From Pelatocladus maniniholoensis HA4357-MV3 (GTDB lineage Bacteria > Cyanobacteriota > Cyanobacteriia > Cyanobacteriales > Nostocaceae): a DNA stretch of 64,000 nt. A program made the translations under genes and the position numbers. Each line of letters starts with the position of its first letter. The stretch's first letter is position 1. The DNA is taken from positions 1-64,000 of the forward strand of contig JAHHHW010000044.1 of assembly GCA_019359115.1 (NCBI GenBank), read 5' to 3'. The notes beneath the pieces were generated by a model that ran no database searches, was not told the origin of the DNA, and worked only from the letters and a program-made list of their open reading frames with translations. Shown piece after piece: positions 42,520 through 51,418 of the stretch.

Positions 42520-45500
42520 TTAATTCACTACTCCTACAACAAAATTTACTGTGTAGGGTTCCTCTAATGATTGTTGAGTACTAGCTTTGATGGCATTAAG
42601 ATGGCGACGTAGAGATTTTAATTGAGAAGGATTAGGACGATATGTGAGACTACCTTGTTTTTCAAACAAAGGTGCATTGGCGATCGCCTTATAATCAAAA
42701 TTTTCTCTCGAAGCAAGAGTCAGCCAGGAAAAGTCAACATTATTGGGGAGTAAACCAGGAGGTAGTTCACCTTCTAAGAAAGCTAATAGGCGTTGCTGAC
42801 AACTACGGGTGTTAATACCACAGGCCTCGAATAATTGAATCACTTCATTAAAAGATAAAGCTCGATCTGGGATAAGTCGCAGCAATTCTGTAAACAGGAA
42901 ATAATCAGTGTACTGTTGTCTGGGTACTTCTAATACTTGAGGATGCAACGGTAGCATAGCTAAACCGTATGCTACACGACTACAACTAGGACTACCATTT
43001 TCATTTAAATACGAATCCTGAATGATCTTTGCACTGGGGAGTTTTTGTCGTAGCCAACGAGAAACAGCACCTAAATTAGATGTACCACCAGTCAGGATCG
43101 CTTGATTGATTGCTTCTGTCGGTATACCTTTTGCTACCAATAACTTGTTGAGTTCACGGTTAAGACGTCGCACAAATGGAACAAATACTTGGCTTTCTAA
43201 ATCCCGTCTTTGCAAGACCCAACACTGATCCGCTAATTCCAAAGTAAAAGATTCTTGGTGTTGCAAAATTAACTTTAAGGCTACTGCTGCATCCAAAATT
43301 GCTTTACCCAACACAGAACTTTCTAAGCGTTGCTGTAAGTTAATGCGATCGCTCGTGTCTGGTTCTCCGGGTCGTGGTAATTTTAATCCTTCTAACCCCA
43401 AACTTGCAAAACTCATCTGCTCGATACCAGCAATTGTTGGTTGCCATTGTAAAGGACTGCTGGTAATAGTAGTATTATTGCCTTCTTGGGAAGAATTCCG
43501 CAGTTTGCGCCATTTAGTTGGTAGTAGTAACTGGCAAATAATATCTTGCTCAATTCCCTTACCAGCATAAGCAAAATTGTGGAGCATAAAATCGCTGTGA
43601 TTTAATTCTTCCAGACTTTCTGGTAAATCAACCAGCGCCATTTCCGTTGCGGCTGCACCGATATTAATCACAAGGGTGTTACCCTCAAAGGGATACTCAC
43701 TGGTTTTGGCAGAATGAGAATGTTGGCTATTGCCAAAATGAATAATTTCACCACTAGCACCATCAAGTTCCGAAAGTAAACTAGCGATCGCTTCTTCGAC
43801 AAAATATACTTGTTGAGGATGCTGAATAATTTTGCTCAACAGCAAAGCTTCGCGAATATTAAAGCGATATTGTTCTGACCAGTGAGATGGACAGGTGCAG
43901 ATGACACCAACAAGATTGTTGATGGCGCTGTGGAAAATTTGTTGCTCTAAACCAACTCCCGCCGCAGTTAAACCTAAAGTGGTACTACTACGGTCTGCTC
44001 TTAATGTCAATAGTAATTTGGAGAGCGATCGTACAACCCAAACTAGAGGAACTGTCGCAACTTCATTAAATTGCAATATTGGCTCCCATTTTTGCTGTTC
44101 ATTTTTGTAAGGAAGTGCTATTTGCAAATAAGGTTTGAGTTGTGCTGAAAAAAGATTTGAAGTTGTAGTATTTTGTTCTTGTGCAGATGGTAAATAAACT
44201 TCTGCTGGTAAACGGAATGTTCGTGTTTTTAATGCTGCTTCTTGCTGATTTTCTGCTGACCAATAGATAGGATAAACTTCATTTGTAGAGCGATTGAATA
44301 AAGTTGCAGAAATTCCTGTTGTACCTAAATCAATTCCCAAATACCAAATGTAGTCTCCGATATTGGCTCTAATTTCTGTATTGTCTCCAATTCCGGAATC
44401 TGAAGGCAAAAACAGTTCTAAAGAATCGGCTGTGGCTTCCTTAGTTTCAGTTTCAGCTAATTGCTCATTCTGAGAATTATTCGATACTATAACCTGGGCA
44501 GAATCTGGATTTTCTGGCTCAGTCATAGGCGACTTAAATTGAATATTTTTCTGTTCACCAAAATTAGCCAAATCTTCATCTAATTGCAGCAATTGCTTTG
44601 CATTCAATGCAATTTCTGGTATAACTAAATTTTGTTTTTCTACTTCTAATAACAAATTTTCTTTGACGGAAGCAGGGATATATTGTTCTGAAGAGTCATT
44701 GATGTTATCAACACTTATTTCTTCTGTTTGATTTGGTGTTGATATTGTCTCAATTGTAGATTCTTCAACAGATTCTTCTTGCAAAACTTGCTGCTCAATA
44801 TCTGTGGAAAATAATAAGTTATTTAAGCTTGTAATTGTCTCAGCAGCAATGGGTTTTTCAACAGGTAAAGAGGAAGTTTCATTACTTTCTTCCGTATATG
44901 TGATTTTTTCCCACAATTCTAATAGTTGTCTCCTGATCTTTTTGGTAGTAGCTTTTGTATCTTCTAGCTGAAAATTGCCACTTTCTAAAAGACCTGCATC
45001 TGGCTCGTCAAACCAAGGATCAGACGCAGTAACAAGAGATTCTGCTGATTGTAATTCATCTGTTACAGATGTAGAGCCAGAATCTATAATACTCACATTT
45101 GATAAGGAAGCAGTATCATCTACAGGTAATTCTTCCGTAGAATCTGCAAATTCAAACATTACTTCTTGTAGAATTAACTCTAATTCTTCTTGATTTGAGA
45201 TTACTTCTTCATGTACAGATAATTCGTCATGCAGGTCTGTAGCTTCAAAAATGATGTCTTGGGTCAGAACATCTTCTTCTTGTTGATTTGTGAACACTTC
45301 TTCGTAGAAAGATAATTCGTCATTCGGTTCTGTAGCTTCAAAAATGATGTCTTGGATCAGAACATCTTCTTCTTGAATAACAGTGACGACTTCATCTTCA
45401 TTAATAATTAATTCTGTGGAATCTGCAACTTCAAAAAAGACATCTTGAAAAATTAAATCTGTTTCTTCTTGCTCAGTATTTGTATCTGCATCAACAATTA

Positions 45501-46854
45501 GTTCTGTAGAATCTGTCACCTCAAAAAAGATATCTTGAAGAATTAAATCTGCTTCTTCTTGATTAATAGTTTCTATTTCATCCACATATATTAATGCTGT
45601 TAAGTCTGTAGCTATTAATTCTGACTGTTCTTGACTAGTTACTGTCTCTGCTACAGGTAAATTATCTGTTGAATCTATAATTTCCAAATTGGTAGTCTGA
45701 GAAGAAAACTCAGGATTAGTTGTGATGAAATTATCATTCCCAAATAAACTAGCGTAAAGTTGATCTACCTCATCACGAATTGAGACAGAGCTATCTTGGT
45801 GTAATTCATCAATTATGGAAGTAGTAGCAGTATCTGGAGAGTTTGGCGTATCTTGAGTTTGGGTAATAACTGTATCAGTTTCTAGTGTTTGAGCATCATT
45901 TTCTGATTCGTCTATTTTATTGCTGGATTGTAGAGTTTTGGAGTGAGTGGGTCGTATTTCGTTATTAATATCAATAGTAAATGGTTCTTTAGAAGCCGGT
46001 TGCAGTTGTGTCTGCTGTGCCAAGTTATTGATTAAATTGCCAAATAATTGTTCTCCTTGCAAACCTTGGCTATACATTCTTGCCAGAGCTTGAGAAAGAG
46101 ACTCATGGTATGTATGAATATTACGTTGTAAAGCTTCAAAAACTACATTAACAGTTCCATCAAGTGCGAGTAACTTTTGATCTAATTCGCTAGCAAGACG
46201 TGTTAATCGTTGCAACTGATCCTGTGGTTCTAACAAAGATGAATTAGCAAAAGCAAGTTGTTCTTTGTTGTCATTACTAGTAGTGGTAGAAGAACCAGCA
46301 GCACCAAGCGCTAGTGGAGTCTCTTGTGTTGGTTTGATGACATTTGTGGGAATTTTTGGTTGTAGATCCCCTCCCAGGCGATTAGTCAGCACTTGCAAAA
46401 AATCTGCTATTAGCTGTTCTTGGTTTGCTAACTGCTGTGCTAGAGAAAAGTTTTGTAGTCGCCTTTGCTCTAACTCTTTGATTTCCTGGACGAGATTTGC
46501 TCGTTCTTGCAAAAGTGTTTGTAACTCTGCTTGCAATGGTGCTAATAGTGAAGATAGTGGATTAGACTCAGAACCTTCCTCTTGGCTGAATTGATTAGGC
46601 TGTGGCTCAACGGAATAATTATTTTGATTAATAAATTTTGTTAATAAAGTTGATGACTGCGGTTTTAACTGTTGCTGATATGGAGTGCTGTTTACCTCCG
46701 CTTCTGCACAGCTAACCAGAAAGTTACGCATCCTTTCTAATAACTGTCTTGGTTGCTCCTTCTCACTGGCAAGAAACCGGGAAAAGCGCTTGTTGGAAAG
46801 TAAACTGTCAATGTCTGCTATTAGTGTTTGAATCTCAGTTGTGCGGGAAGTCAC
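42520..46854 (-). CDS. Giant Hsp70-like protein with acidic repeat region
   Basis: A 1444-residue protein. Residues 1-310 are helical with coiled-coil segments. Residues about 330-830 are very acidic and disordered, with about five copies of a 30-residue unit around EEVxxNQEExxxLxQDIxFEATDxxDEL. From about 838 an Hsp70/actin-fold ATPase begins with WYLGIDLGTTGISATLFN (phosphate 1); LVINIGAAATEMALVDLP is phosphate 2 and INQAILTGGTSNLGAVSRWLRQ the adenosine motif. A helical end replaces the normal substrate-binding domain. It is therefore an Hsp70-family ATPase on an unusual scaffold rather than a standard DnaK. A J-protein gene converges on it. Confidence 0.88.
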   Translation of the reverse strand: MTSRTTEIQTLIADIDSLLSNKRFSRFLASEKEQPRQLLERMRNFLVSCAEAEVNSTPYQQQLKPQSSTLLTKFINQNNYSVEPQPNQFSQEEGSESNPLSSLLAPLQAELQTLLQERANLVQEIKELEQRRLQNFSLAQQLANQEQLIADFLQVLTNRLGGDLQPKIPTNVIKPTQETPLALGAAGSSTTTSNDNKEQLAFANSSLLEPQDQLQRLTRLASELDQKLLALDGTVNVVFEALQRNIHTYHESLSQALARMYSQGLQGEQLFGNLINNLAQQTQLQPASKEPFTIDINNEIRPTHSKTLQSSNKIDESENDAQTLETDTVITQTQDTPNSPDTATTSIIDELHQDSSVSIRDEVDQLYASLFGNDNFITTNPEFSSQTTNLEIIDSTDNLPVAETVTSQEQSELIATDLTALIYVDEIETINQEEADLILQDIFFEVTDSTELIVDADTNTEQEETDLIFQDVFFEVADSTELIINEDEVVTVIQEEDVLIQDIIFEATEPNDELSFYEEVFTNQQEEDVLTQDIIFEATDLHDELSVHEEVISNQEELELILQEVMFEFADSTEELPVDDTASLSNVSIIDSGSTSVTDELQSAESLVTASDPWFDEPDAGLLESGNFQLEDTKATTKKIRRQLLELWEKITYTEESNETSSLPVEKPIAAETITSLNNLLFSTDIEQQVLQEESVEESTIETISTPNQTEEISVDNINDSSEQYIPASVKENLLLEVEKQNLVIPEIALNAKQLLQLDEDLANFGEQKNIQFKSPMTEPENPDSAQVIVSNNSQNEQLAETETKEATADSLELFLPSDSGIGDNTEIRANIGDYIWYLGIDLGTTGISATLFNRSTNEVYPIYWSAENQQEAALKTRTFRLPAEVYLPSAQEQNTTTSNLFSAQLKPYLQIALPYKNEQQKWEPILQFNEVATVPLVWVVRSLSKLLLTLRADRSSTTLGLTAAGVGLEQQIFHSAINNLVGVICTCPSHWSEQYRFNIREALLLSKIIQHPQQVYFVEEAIASLLSELDGASGEIIHFGNSQHSHSAKTSEYPFEGNTLVINIGAAATEMALVDLPESLEELNHSDFMLHNFAYAGKGIEQDIICQLLLPTKWRKLRNSSQEGNNTTITSSPLQWQPTIAGIEQMSFASLGLEGLKLPRPGEPDTSDRINLQQRLESSVLGKAILDAAVALKLILQHQESFTLELADQCWVLQRRDLESQVFVPFVRRLNRELNKLLVAKGIPTEAINQAILTGGTSNLGAVSRWLRQKLPSAKIIQDSYLNENGSPSCSRVAYGLAMLPLHPQVLEVPRQQYTDYFLFTELLRLIPDRALSFNEVIQLFEACGINTRSCQQRLLAFLEGELPPGLLPNNVDFSWLTLASRENFDYKAIANAPLFEKQGSLTYRPNPSQLKSLRRHLNAIKASTQQSLEEPYTVNFVVGVVN
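45100..45640 (-). repeat. Degenerate in-gene repeat of about 90-100 bp
   Basis: Within the Hsp70-like gene, TTCTGTAGAATCTGC...TCAAAAA(A/T)GA(C/T)(A/G)TCTTG(A/G)A-type strings recur about five times and encode QDIxFEATDSTEL units. The copies are diverged in sequence, unlike the 21-bp arrays. Confidence 0.75.
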
Positions 46855-47167
46855 GTTTATTCACCTTAAATAGAACTGTACCTCACCTCTGGTGGTGCGC
46901 TAATTATTTTGTTATAACTACTGCCACTATGTTACGCATCCGGTGAGTATTTAGAGATATTAGGTAAGCCGCACTAACTTAATGCTGCACTTAAAATATA
47001 ATCTTGCACTAACCAACTCTTGCCTTCCATCGCCTGAGCCTGACTTTTGGTTGCTAAAGTTTGGTTAATTTTAAATTAAAGGAGAAAGGGAAAAGAGAAA
47101 AGCACTTTCCTAAATTACCTTTCTCTTTCCCCTTTTTTATTTTCAAATTTATAGACACCATAACTGA
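46855..47167. other. Spacer between the Hsp70-like gene and ycf34
   Basis: No gene seen. Near the ycf34 side, GAAAGGGAAAAGAGAAA (47084-47100) pairs imperfectly with TTTCTCTTTCCCC (47120-47132), followed on the plus strand by T6. It is probably the ycf34 terminator; similar hairpins occur at 53291-53327 and about 59673-59740. Confidence 0.5.
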
Positions 47168-47416
47168 TCAAGTTGGTACTAACTCGCCAGGACGCAACTT
47201 CGACCACTTACCTTGTTCTCGTTTAAAACTGAGACATCCTACCACATCCCATTCCATTTCAATCACCTCGCCTCTGGGACGGATGTTAACGTTGATAGAT
47301 GGTTCATTTGGCTCAAAATCTGGTGTTTCAGTCAAATGGGGTTGTTGATGTTGGGTTTCTACCGCGTGGTAGGTGACACAACGGTCTACATAATGACAAT
47401 TGACGCAAACGCACAT
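47168..47416 (-). CDS. ycf34: Ycf34
   Basis: An 82-residue protein with the family N-terminus MCVCVNCHYVDRCVTYHAVETQHQQPHLTE, then INVNIRPRGEVIEMEWDVVGCLSFK. The four N-terminal cysteines (Cys2, Cys4, Cys7, Cys13) are the candidates for the Fe-S cluster reported for Ycf34 in Synechocystis, where it is linked to regulation of photosynthetic electron flow. Also found in plastid genomes of algae. It is divergent from the nucleotidyltransferase gene (84 bp gap). Confidence 0.95.
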   Translation of the reverse strand: MCVCVNCHYVDRCVTYHAVETQHQQPHLTETPDFEPNEPSINVNIRPRGEVIEMEWDVVGCLSFKREQGKWSKLRPGELVPT

Positions 47417-47500
47417 AATACAACCTACTCTAGAGCCTTTATAGTTAATCTAGCTTAAGCTAAAGCGTTATTCATTAGCTTCTGGGTTTATTTTTATTAC

Positions 47501-48763
47501 ATGACGAGAAATAGTTCTGAACTTTCAACCTTAGCTCCCGAAAATTGGCCTTTTAGCATAGAATTTTTACCGCCACCAGCTTATATGGTGGGTGGTGCTG
47601 TCAGAGATGCTATTTTGGGAAAAACTCGCGAATATTTAGATTTAGATTTTGTTTTACCAACAAATGCTGTGACAGTAGCTCACAAAATCGCCAAGTATTA
47701 CAAAGCTGGTTTTGTACTACTTGATCCACAAAGACAAATTGCTCGTGTGGTGTTTCCTCATGCTACTGCTGACTTTGCCCAACAAGAAGGAATGAGCCTG
47801 GAAGTTGATTTGCATAGGCGAGATTTTACAATTAATGCGATCGCCTATAATCCCCACACCCAAGAAATTATTGATCCTTTACAAGGTTGTGCAGATATTA
47901 AAAAGCATTTGTTAAAAATGGTATCACCAAGCAACCTACAAGACGATCCCTTACGGTTACTACGGGCTTATCGTCAAGCTTCCCAACTTAGCTTCACTAT
48001 AGAATCAGAAACACAAGCAACTATTCGCGCTTTTGCATCCCAAATCACGAGAGTCGCCGCCGAACGAGTCCGGGTAGAATTGAGCTATATGTTGCCAAGT
48101 TCTCAGGGTAGTGCTTGGTTAATTAGCGCTGGGGAAGATGGTTTACTTACGCCTTTTTTCAAAAATGCTCAACAGGAAAACTTTCAGAAACTATCGACGG
48201 TTGACACAGCAGCAGATCAGCTTACCCATTTCTGGCCACGACTAGGTGAAGAACTACAAAATTTTGTGCGTGATACCGTTAAAACTACCTGGCTAGGTAT
48301 TGCGAAACTTGCTTGTTTAGTTAACCCAAACTCAGAAATAGCAGAAGTAGAACTGCAAGAATTAACTTACAGTCGCGCCGAAATTAAAGCTGTTACCACG
48401 ACCCTGAAACTGTTCCCACAGTTACGAAATCCCCTGATGTCTTTGCGAGAACAGTATTTTTTCTTTCAGGAAGTGGGGTCTGTATTTATATCTACAGCAG
48501 TCTTATCTGTAGTACACGGTCAGTCAGTAGAAGCGATCGCACCTTTAATGAATCGCTATCTTAACCCTAATGATCTGGTAGCTCATCCCACACCGTTAGT
48601 GAGTGGAAAGGACATAATGCTAGCATTAAACATTTCTCCTTCGCCACTGATAGGTAAATTACTCACAGAAATAGCGATCGCCCAAATTGAAAATAAACTT
48701 ACTACACCTCAACAAGCAATAGAACTAGCAGCAAAGTTAGTTGCAAGTGATGAAAGTTTTTAG
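47501..48763 (+). CDS. tRNA nucleotidyltransferase / poly(A) polymerase family (CCA-enzyme type)
   Basis: A 420-residue class II nucleotidyltransferase. The head motif AYMVGGAVRDAILGKTREYLDLDFVLP carries the two catalytic aspartates (DLDF). EVDLHRRDFTINAIAYNP, DPLQGCADIKKHLLKMV and DDPLRLLRAYRQASQLSF are the next conserved motifs. It would add CCA, or only CC or A, to tRNA 3' ends; cyanobacteria can have separate enzymes, and by eye I cannot say which. Monocistronic. Confidence 0.9.
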   Translation: MTRNSSELSTLAPENWPFSIEFLPPPAYMVGGAVRDAILGKTREYLDLDFVLPTNAVTVAHKIAKYYKAGFVLLDPQRQIARVVFPHATADFAQQEGMSLEVDLHRRDFTINAIAYNPHTQEIIDPLQGCADIKKHLLKMVSPSNLQDDPLRLLRAYRQASQLSFTIESETQATIRAFASQITRVAAERVRVELSYMLPSSQGSAWLISAGEDGLLTPFFKNAQQENFQKLSTVDTAADQLTHFWPRLGEELQNFVRDTVKTTWLGIAKLACLVNPNSEIAEVELQELTYSRAEIKAVTTTLKLFPQLRNPLMSLREQYFFFQEVGSVFISTAVLSVVHGQSVEAIAPLMNRYLNPNDLVAHPTPLVSGKDIMLALNISPSPLIGKLLTEIAIAQIENKLTTPQQAIELAAKLVASDESF

Positions 48764-48804
48764 TTGTTTGGATTCACGACTAACTATTAATAAACCAAAT
48801 CAAA

Positions 48805-49539
48805 CTAAGTTTCTACAACTTGAATTTCATCAAGTTGATTAATTACTATATGCGCACCTGCGACATTTTCGGGTTTATTAATCCAAGTTATACCAATGCA
48901 AGCAGCAGCTTTAGCATTACGTGCCATTTGCATATCACCCGCCGAATCTCCCACCATCAAAGTAGCACTAGGTTCTACTCCCAATTTTTCACAAGCTTGT
49001 AAAAATAACACTGGATCTGGTTTACTTGGCCCTTCATCCACTCCCATTTCTAACTGGATATAATTACTTAATTGATGAGTTTCTACAAATTCTTGGACTT
49101 CAGCAGTTGTTGCAGCTGAGAGAATCCCTAGCTTTAATCCTGCTTCTGATAATTTCTTAAGAATTTCTAAACTACCAACAAATAAAGGTGAGGGAGTTTT
49201 TCCAAGGTATTTTTCGGCGTCTGTTAATGCTTGGCGTGCGATTTTTAATGACTCAAACCAACCGCGCCCAGTTTCAGCTATATATGCGGCGGCGGCTACT
49301 TCTGTTTCTCGACGACTTGCTACTGATACCAGCCCTGCGGGATCGAGAATATCACCATTGACACCAAAGGCCATTAATAATGGTTCCCCAATTCCGGGAA
49401 TTTGCGCGTCTATAATTCTCGCTCCTTTTTGAGCAAGCGATCGCAAAAATACTTCTGAGTCTTCAAGAGTGCCATTTTTATCAAATAAAATAGCTTGGAT
49501 ATTAGAAAATGTCACATCTCTACACCTAATAGTTATCAA
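48805..49539 (-). CDS. HAD-family hydrolase with DxN motif
   Basis: A 244-residue haloacid-dehalogenase-fold protein. Motif I is AILFDKNGTLEDSE: the nucleophile Asp is present, but the second acidic residue, normally Asp in DxDGT, is Asn. Motif II is LGILSAATT, motif III the Lys in GPSKPDP, motif IV VGDSAGDMQMARNAKAA. It looks like a small-metabolite phosphatase of the phosphoglycolate-phosphatase-like group; the Asn may alter its activity. Substrate not known. Confidence 0.87.
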   Translation of the reverse strand: MITIRCRDVTFSNIQAILFDKNGTLEDSEVFLRSLAQKGARIIDAQIPGIGEPLLMAFGVNGDILDPAGLVSVASRRETEVAAAAYIAETGRGWFESLKIARQALTDAEKYLGKTPSPLFVGSLEILKKLSEAGLKLGILSAATTAEVQEFVETHQLSNYIQLEMGVDEGPSKPDPVLFLQACEKLGVEPSATLMVGDSAGDMQMARNAKAAACIGITWINKPENVAGAHIVINQLDEIQVVET

Positions 49540-49670
49540 GAGATTCTCCTTATTGTTGTTCTGAATAAGTAACCACTAACCAATACAAAAAAAGAGGGAA
49601 AATTTATCCCTCCTTGCCCGTAAAATTTTATCTTTATAAATAGTTGCCAATAACTGCAACGAGAAACAAA

Positions 49671-50786
49671 TTACTCTTCAATAGCTACTGGTATTTCTTC
49701 TTCAACTGCTTCAACTGCTTCAACTGCTTCAACTGCTTCAACTGCTTCAACTGCTTCAACTGCTTCAACTGCTTCAACTGCTTCAACTGCTTCAACTGCT
49801 TCAACTGCTTCAACTGCTGGTGGTATTTCTTCTTCAGCTACAGGAGTTTCGCTGACTTCAACAGGCGCAGCAGCAGCACCTTGCTGTTTAGCTAATAATT
49901 GTTCACGATATTTAGCAGCCATTTCTTCTGCTTTATCGTAAACTAAATCGCGGTTCTTAATCATATCACCTGGTTCGGGTTCCAGTTGCTTTGTAGATAA
50001 AGATATCCGGCCTCGTTCTGCATCCAAGTCAATGATCATCACTTTCACTTCATCATTGACATTGAAGACACTGTGAGGTGTATCAATATGTTCGTGGGAA
50101 ATTTCAGAAATGTGCAACAGGCCGCTGACGCCACCAATATCAATAAAGGCACCATAAGGCTTAATACCGCGCACAGTACCGATTACTACCTCACCGACTT
50201 CGAGGCGGTTCATCTTACGCTCAACCAAAGCGCGACGATGAGATAGAACCAAGCGGTTGCGTTCTTCGTCTACCTCTAAAAACTTCAGTGGTAGTTCTTC
50301 GCCGACTAAATCTTCTTTCGGTTTGCGAGTGCTGATGTGAGAACCAGGAATAAATCCCCTTAATCCTTCGATTCTAACTAAAGCTCCACCCCGGTTAGTA
50401 GCAAATACACCAGAACGAACAGTAGCATCTTCTGCTTGCAACTGCCGTACTCGCTCCCAGGCTCGCATATACTCTATACGACGAATAGAAAGAGTTAATT
50501 GTCCCTCTTCATTTTCATCGCTAAGTATATAAAATTCCCGTGTTTCGTTTGATTGTAAAACTTCCTCCGGGCTATCTACCCGGTTAATAGACATTTCTTG
50601 TATAGGTATGTATGCTGCGGTTTTAGCACCTATGTCAATCAGAGCGCCGCGTGGCTCTATACTGAAAACCGTACCGGGTACAATATCACCAGGGCTAAAA
50701 TGATAATCGTATTTGTCCAGTAAAGCAGCGAATTCTTCGTGAGTAAACCCAATCTCGGTAATAGCGGTTGTTTTCTGATTGACCAT
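49671..50786 (-). CDS. rps1: 30S ribosomal protein S1 homologue with AVE-repeat tail
   Basis: A 371-residue protein starting at ATG 50786 (MVNQKTTAITEIGFTHEEFAALLDKYDYHFSPGDIVPGTVF), as in other cyanobacteria; 15 further residues upstream are rejected. Three S1 OB-fold domains: GDIVPGTVFSIEPRGALIDIGAK, AEDATVRSGVFATNRGGALVRIEGLRGFIP and GEVVIGTVRGIKPYGAFIDIGGVSGLLH. Cyanobacterial S1 has three such domains against six in E. coli. The C-terminus carries 13 tandem AVE tripeptides encoded by a 9-bp DNA repeat, giving an acidic helical tail likely to vary in length between strains. Confidence 0.95.
   Translation of the reverse strand: MVNQKTTAITEIGFTHEEFAALLDKYDYHFSPGDIVPGTVFSIEPRGALIDIGAKTAAYIPIQEMSINRVDSPEEVLQSNETREFYILSDENEEGQLTLSIRRIEYMRAWERVRQLQAEDATVRSGVFATNRGGALVRIEGLRGFIPGSHISTRKPKEDLVGEELPLKFLEVDEERNRLVLSHRRALVERKMNRLEVGEVVIGTVRGIKPYGAFIDIGGVSGLLHISEISHEHIDTPHSVFNVNDEVKVMIIDLDAERGRISLSTKQLEPEPGDMIKNRDLVYDKAEEMAAKYREQLLAKQQGAAAAPVEVSETPVAEEEIPPAVEAVEAVEAVEAVEAVEAVEAVEAVEAVEAVEAVEAVEEEIPVAIEE
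49702..49818 (-). repeat. In-gene microsatellite, 13 units of 9 bp
   Basis: Thirteen perfect tandem TCAACTGCT units (plus strand) in the 3' end of the S1 gene, coding for AVE tripeptides on the minus strand. The absence of silent variation marks it as recently expanded. Confidence 0.97.
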
Positions 50787-51030
50787 GCTGATTGTTTCCT
50801 GGTTGTTCGTCTCCGTAAATGGTTTTGCCACAAGCGCGATGTATGTGCAAGCGTGACACAGGATGTCTACACCTACATCCCTAAATCATGCTAGCGCAGA
50901 AAAGCTGACTTAGCGCACATTATTTCACAGATAGTAAATTATATCAAAAATCAAATCTTTTTTATCTAAAAAGTTAATTGTCAATAGCACGCTAGTACAG
51001 CTAGCTGACCATGCGCTCTACCATTACGAG

Positions 51031-51075
51031 AATAAATAGCCGCAGTTACTGAATAAGCAAACTGCGGCTATTTAT
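51031..51075 (-). terminator. Terminator of psbT, 17-bp perfect stem
   Basis: AATAAATAGCCGCAGTT (51031-51047) pairs perfectly with 51059-51075 around 11 bases, 38 bp after the psbT stop. The A/T-rich ends give a T-run on the minus strand. Confidence 0.8.
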
Positions 51076-51112
51076 TTCTAAGGAACAATATCAAAAATTT
51101 GGCAACACAAAA

Positions 51113-51217
51113 TTAATCTTCTTTCTTTTCAATGCGAGGAGGTTCGCGGAATGCGATCGCAAAGAAAAGAGTTCCAATTGCCAAAGTCAAAATCAAGATA
51201 TATGCCACGCTTTCCAT
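51113..51217 (-). CDS. psbT: Photosystem II protein PsbT
   Basis: A 34-residue single-helix subunit: [23 protein letters not shown], then [11 protein letters not shown] on the cytoplasmic side. It sits near the PSII dimer interface and supports the QA site. It lies 200 bp downstream of psbB on the same strand, the conserved psbB-psbT order. A HIP1 octamer encodes FAIAF. It ends at a strong hairpin. Confidence 0.96.
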   Translation of the reverse strand: MESVAYILILTLAIGTLFFAIAFREPPRIEKKED

Positions 51218-51418
51218 ATCACAAGCCCCTGCATATCTGGAATTTTGACATTCTCAATGGGCATAATGCCAAATGAGATTCTTGCTTCACTGGGAGTCAA
51301 TTGACTTTACCCTCTGCAAGCAGCCACCGTGTGTCTCACGGCAGTAACTGTATTATACCAATTTCAGGAATTAGGGATTAGGAAATAACATAGTCCCTAA
51401 TCCCTAATCTATTAAGCT

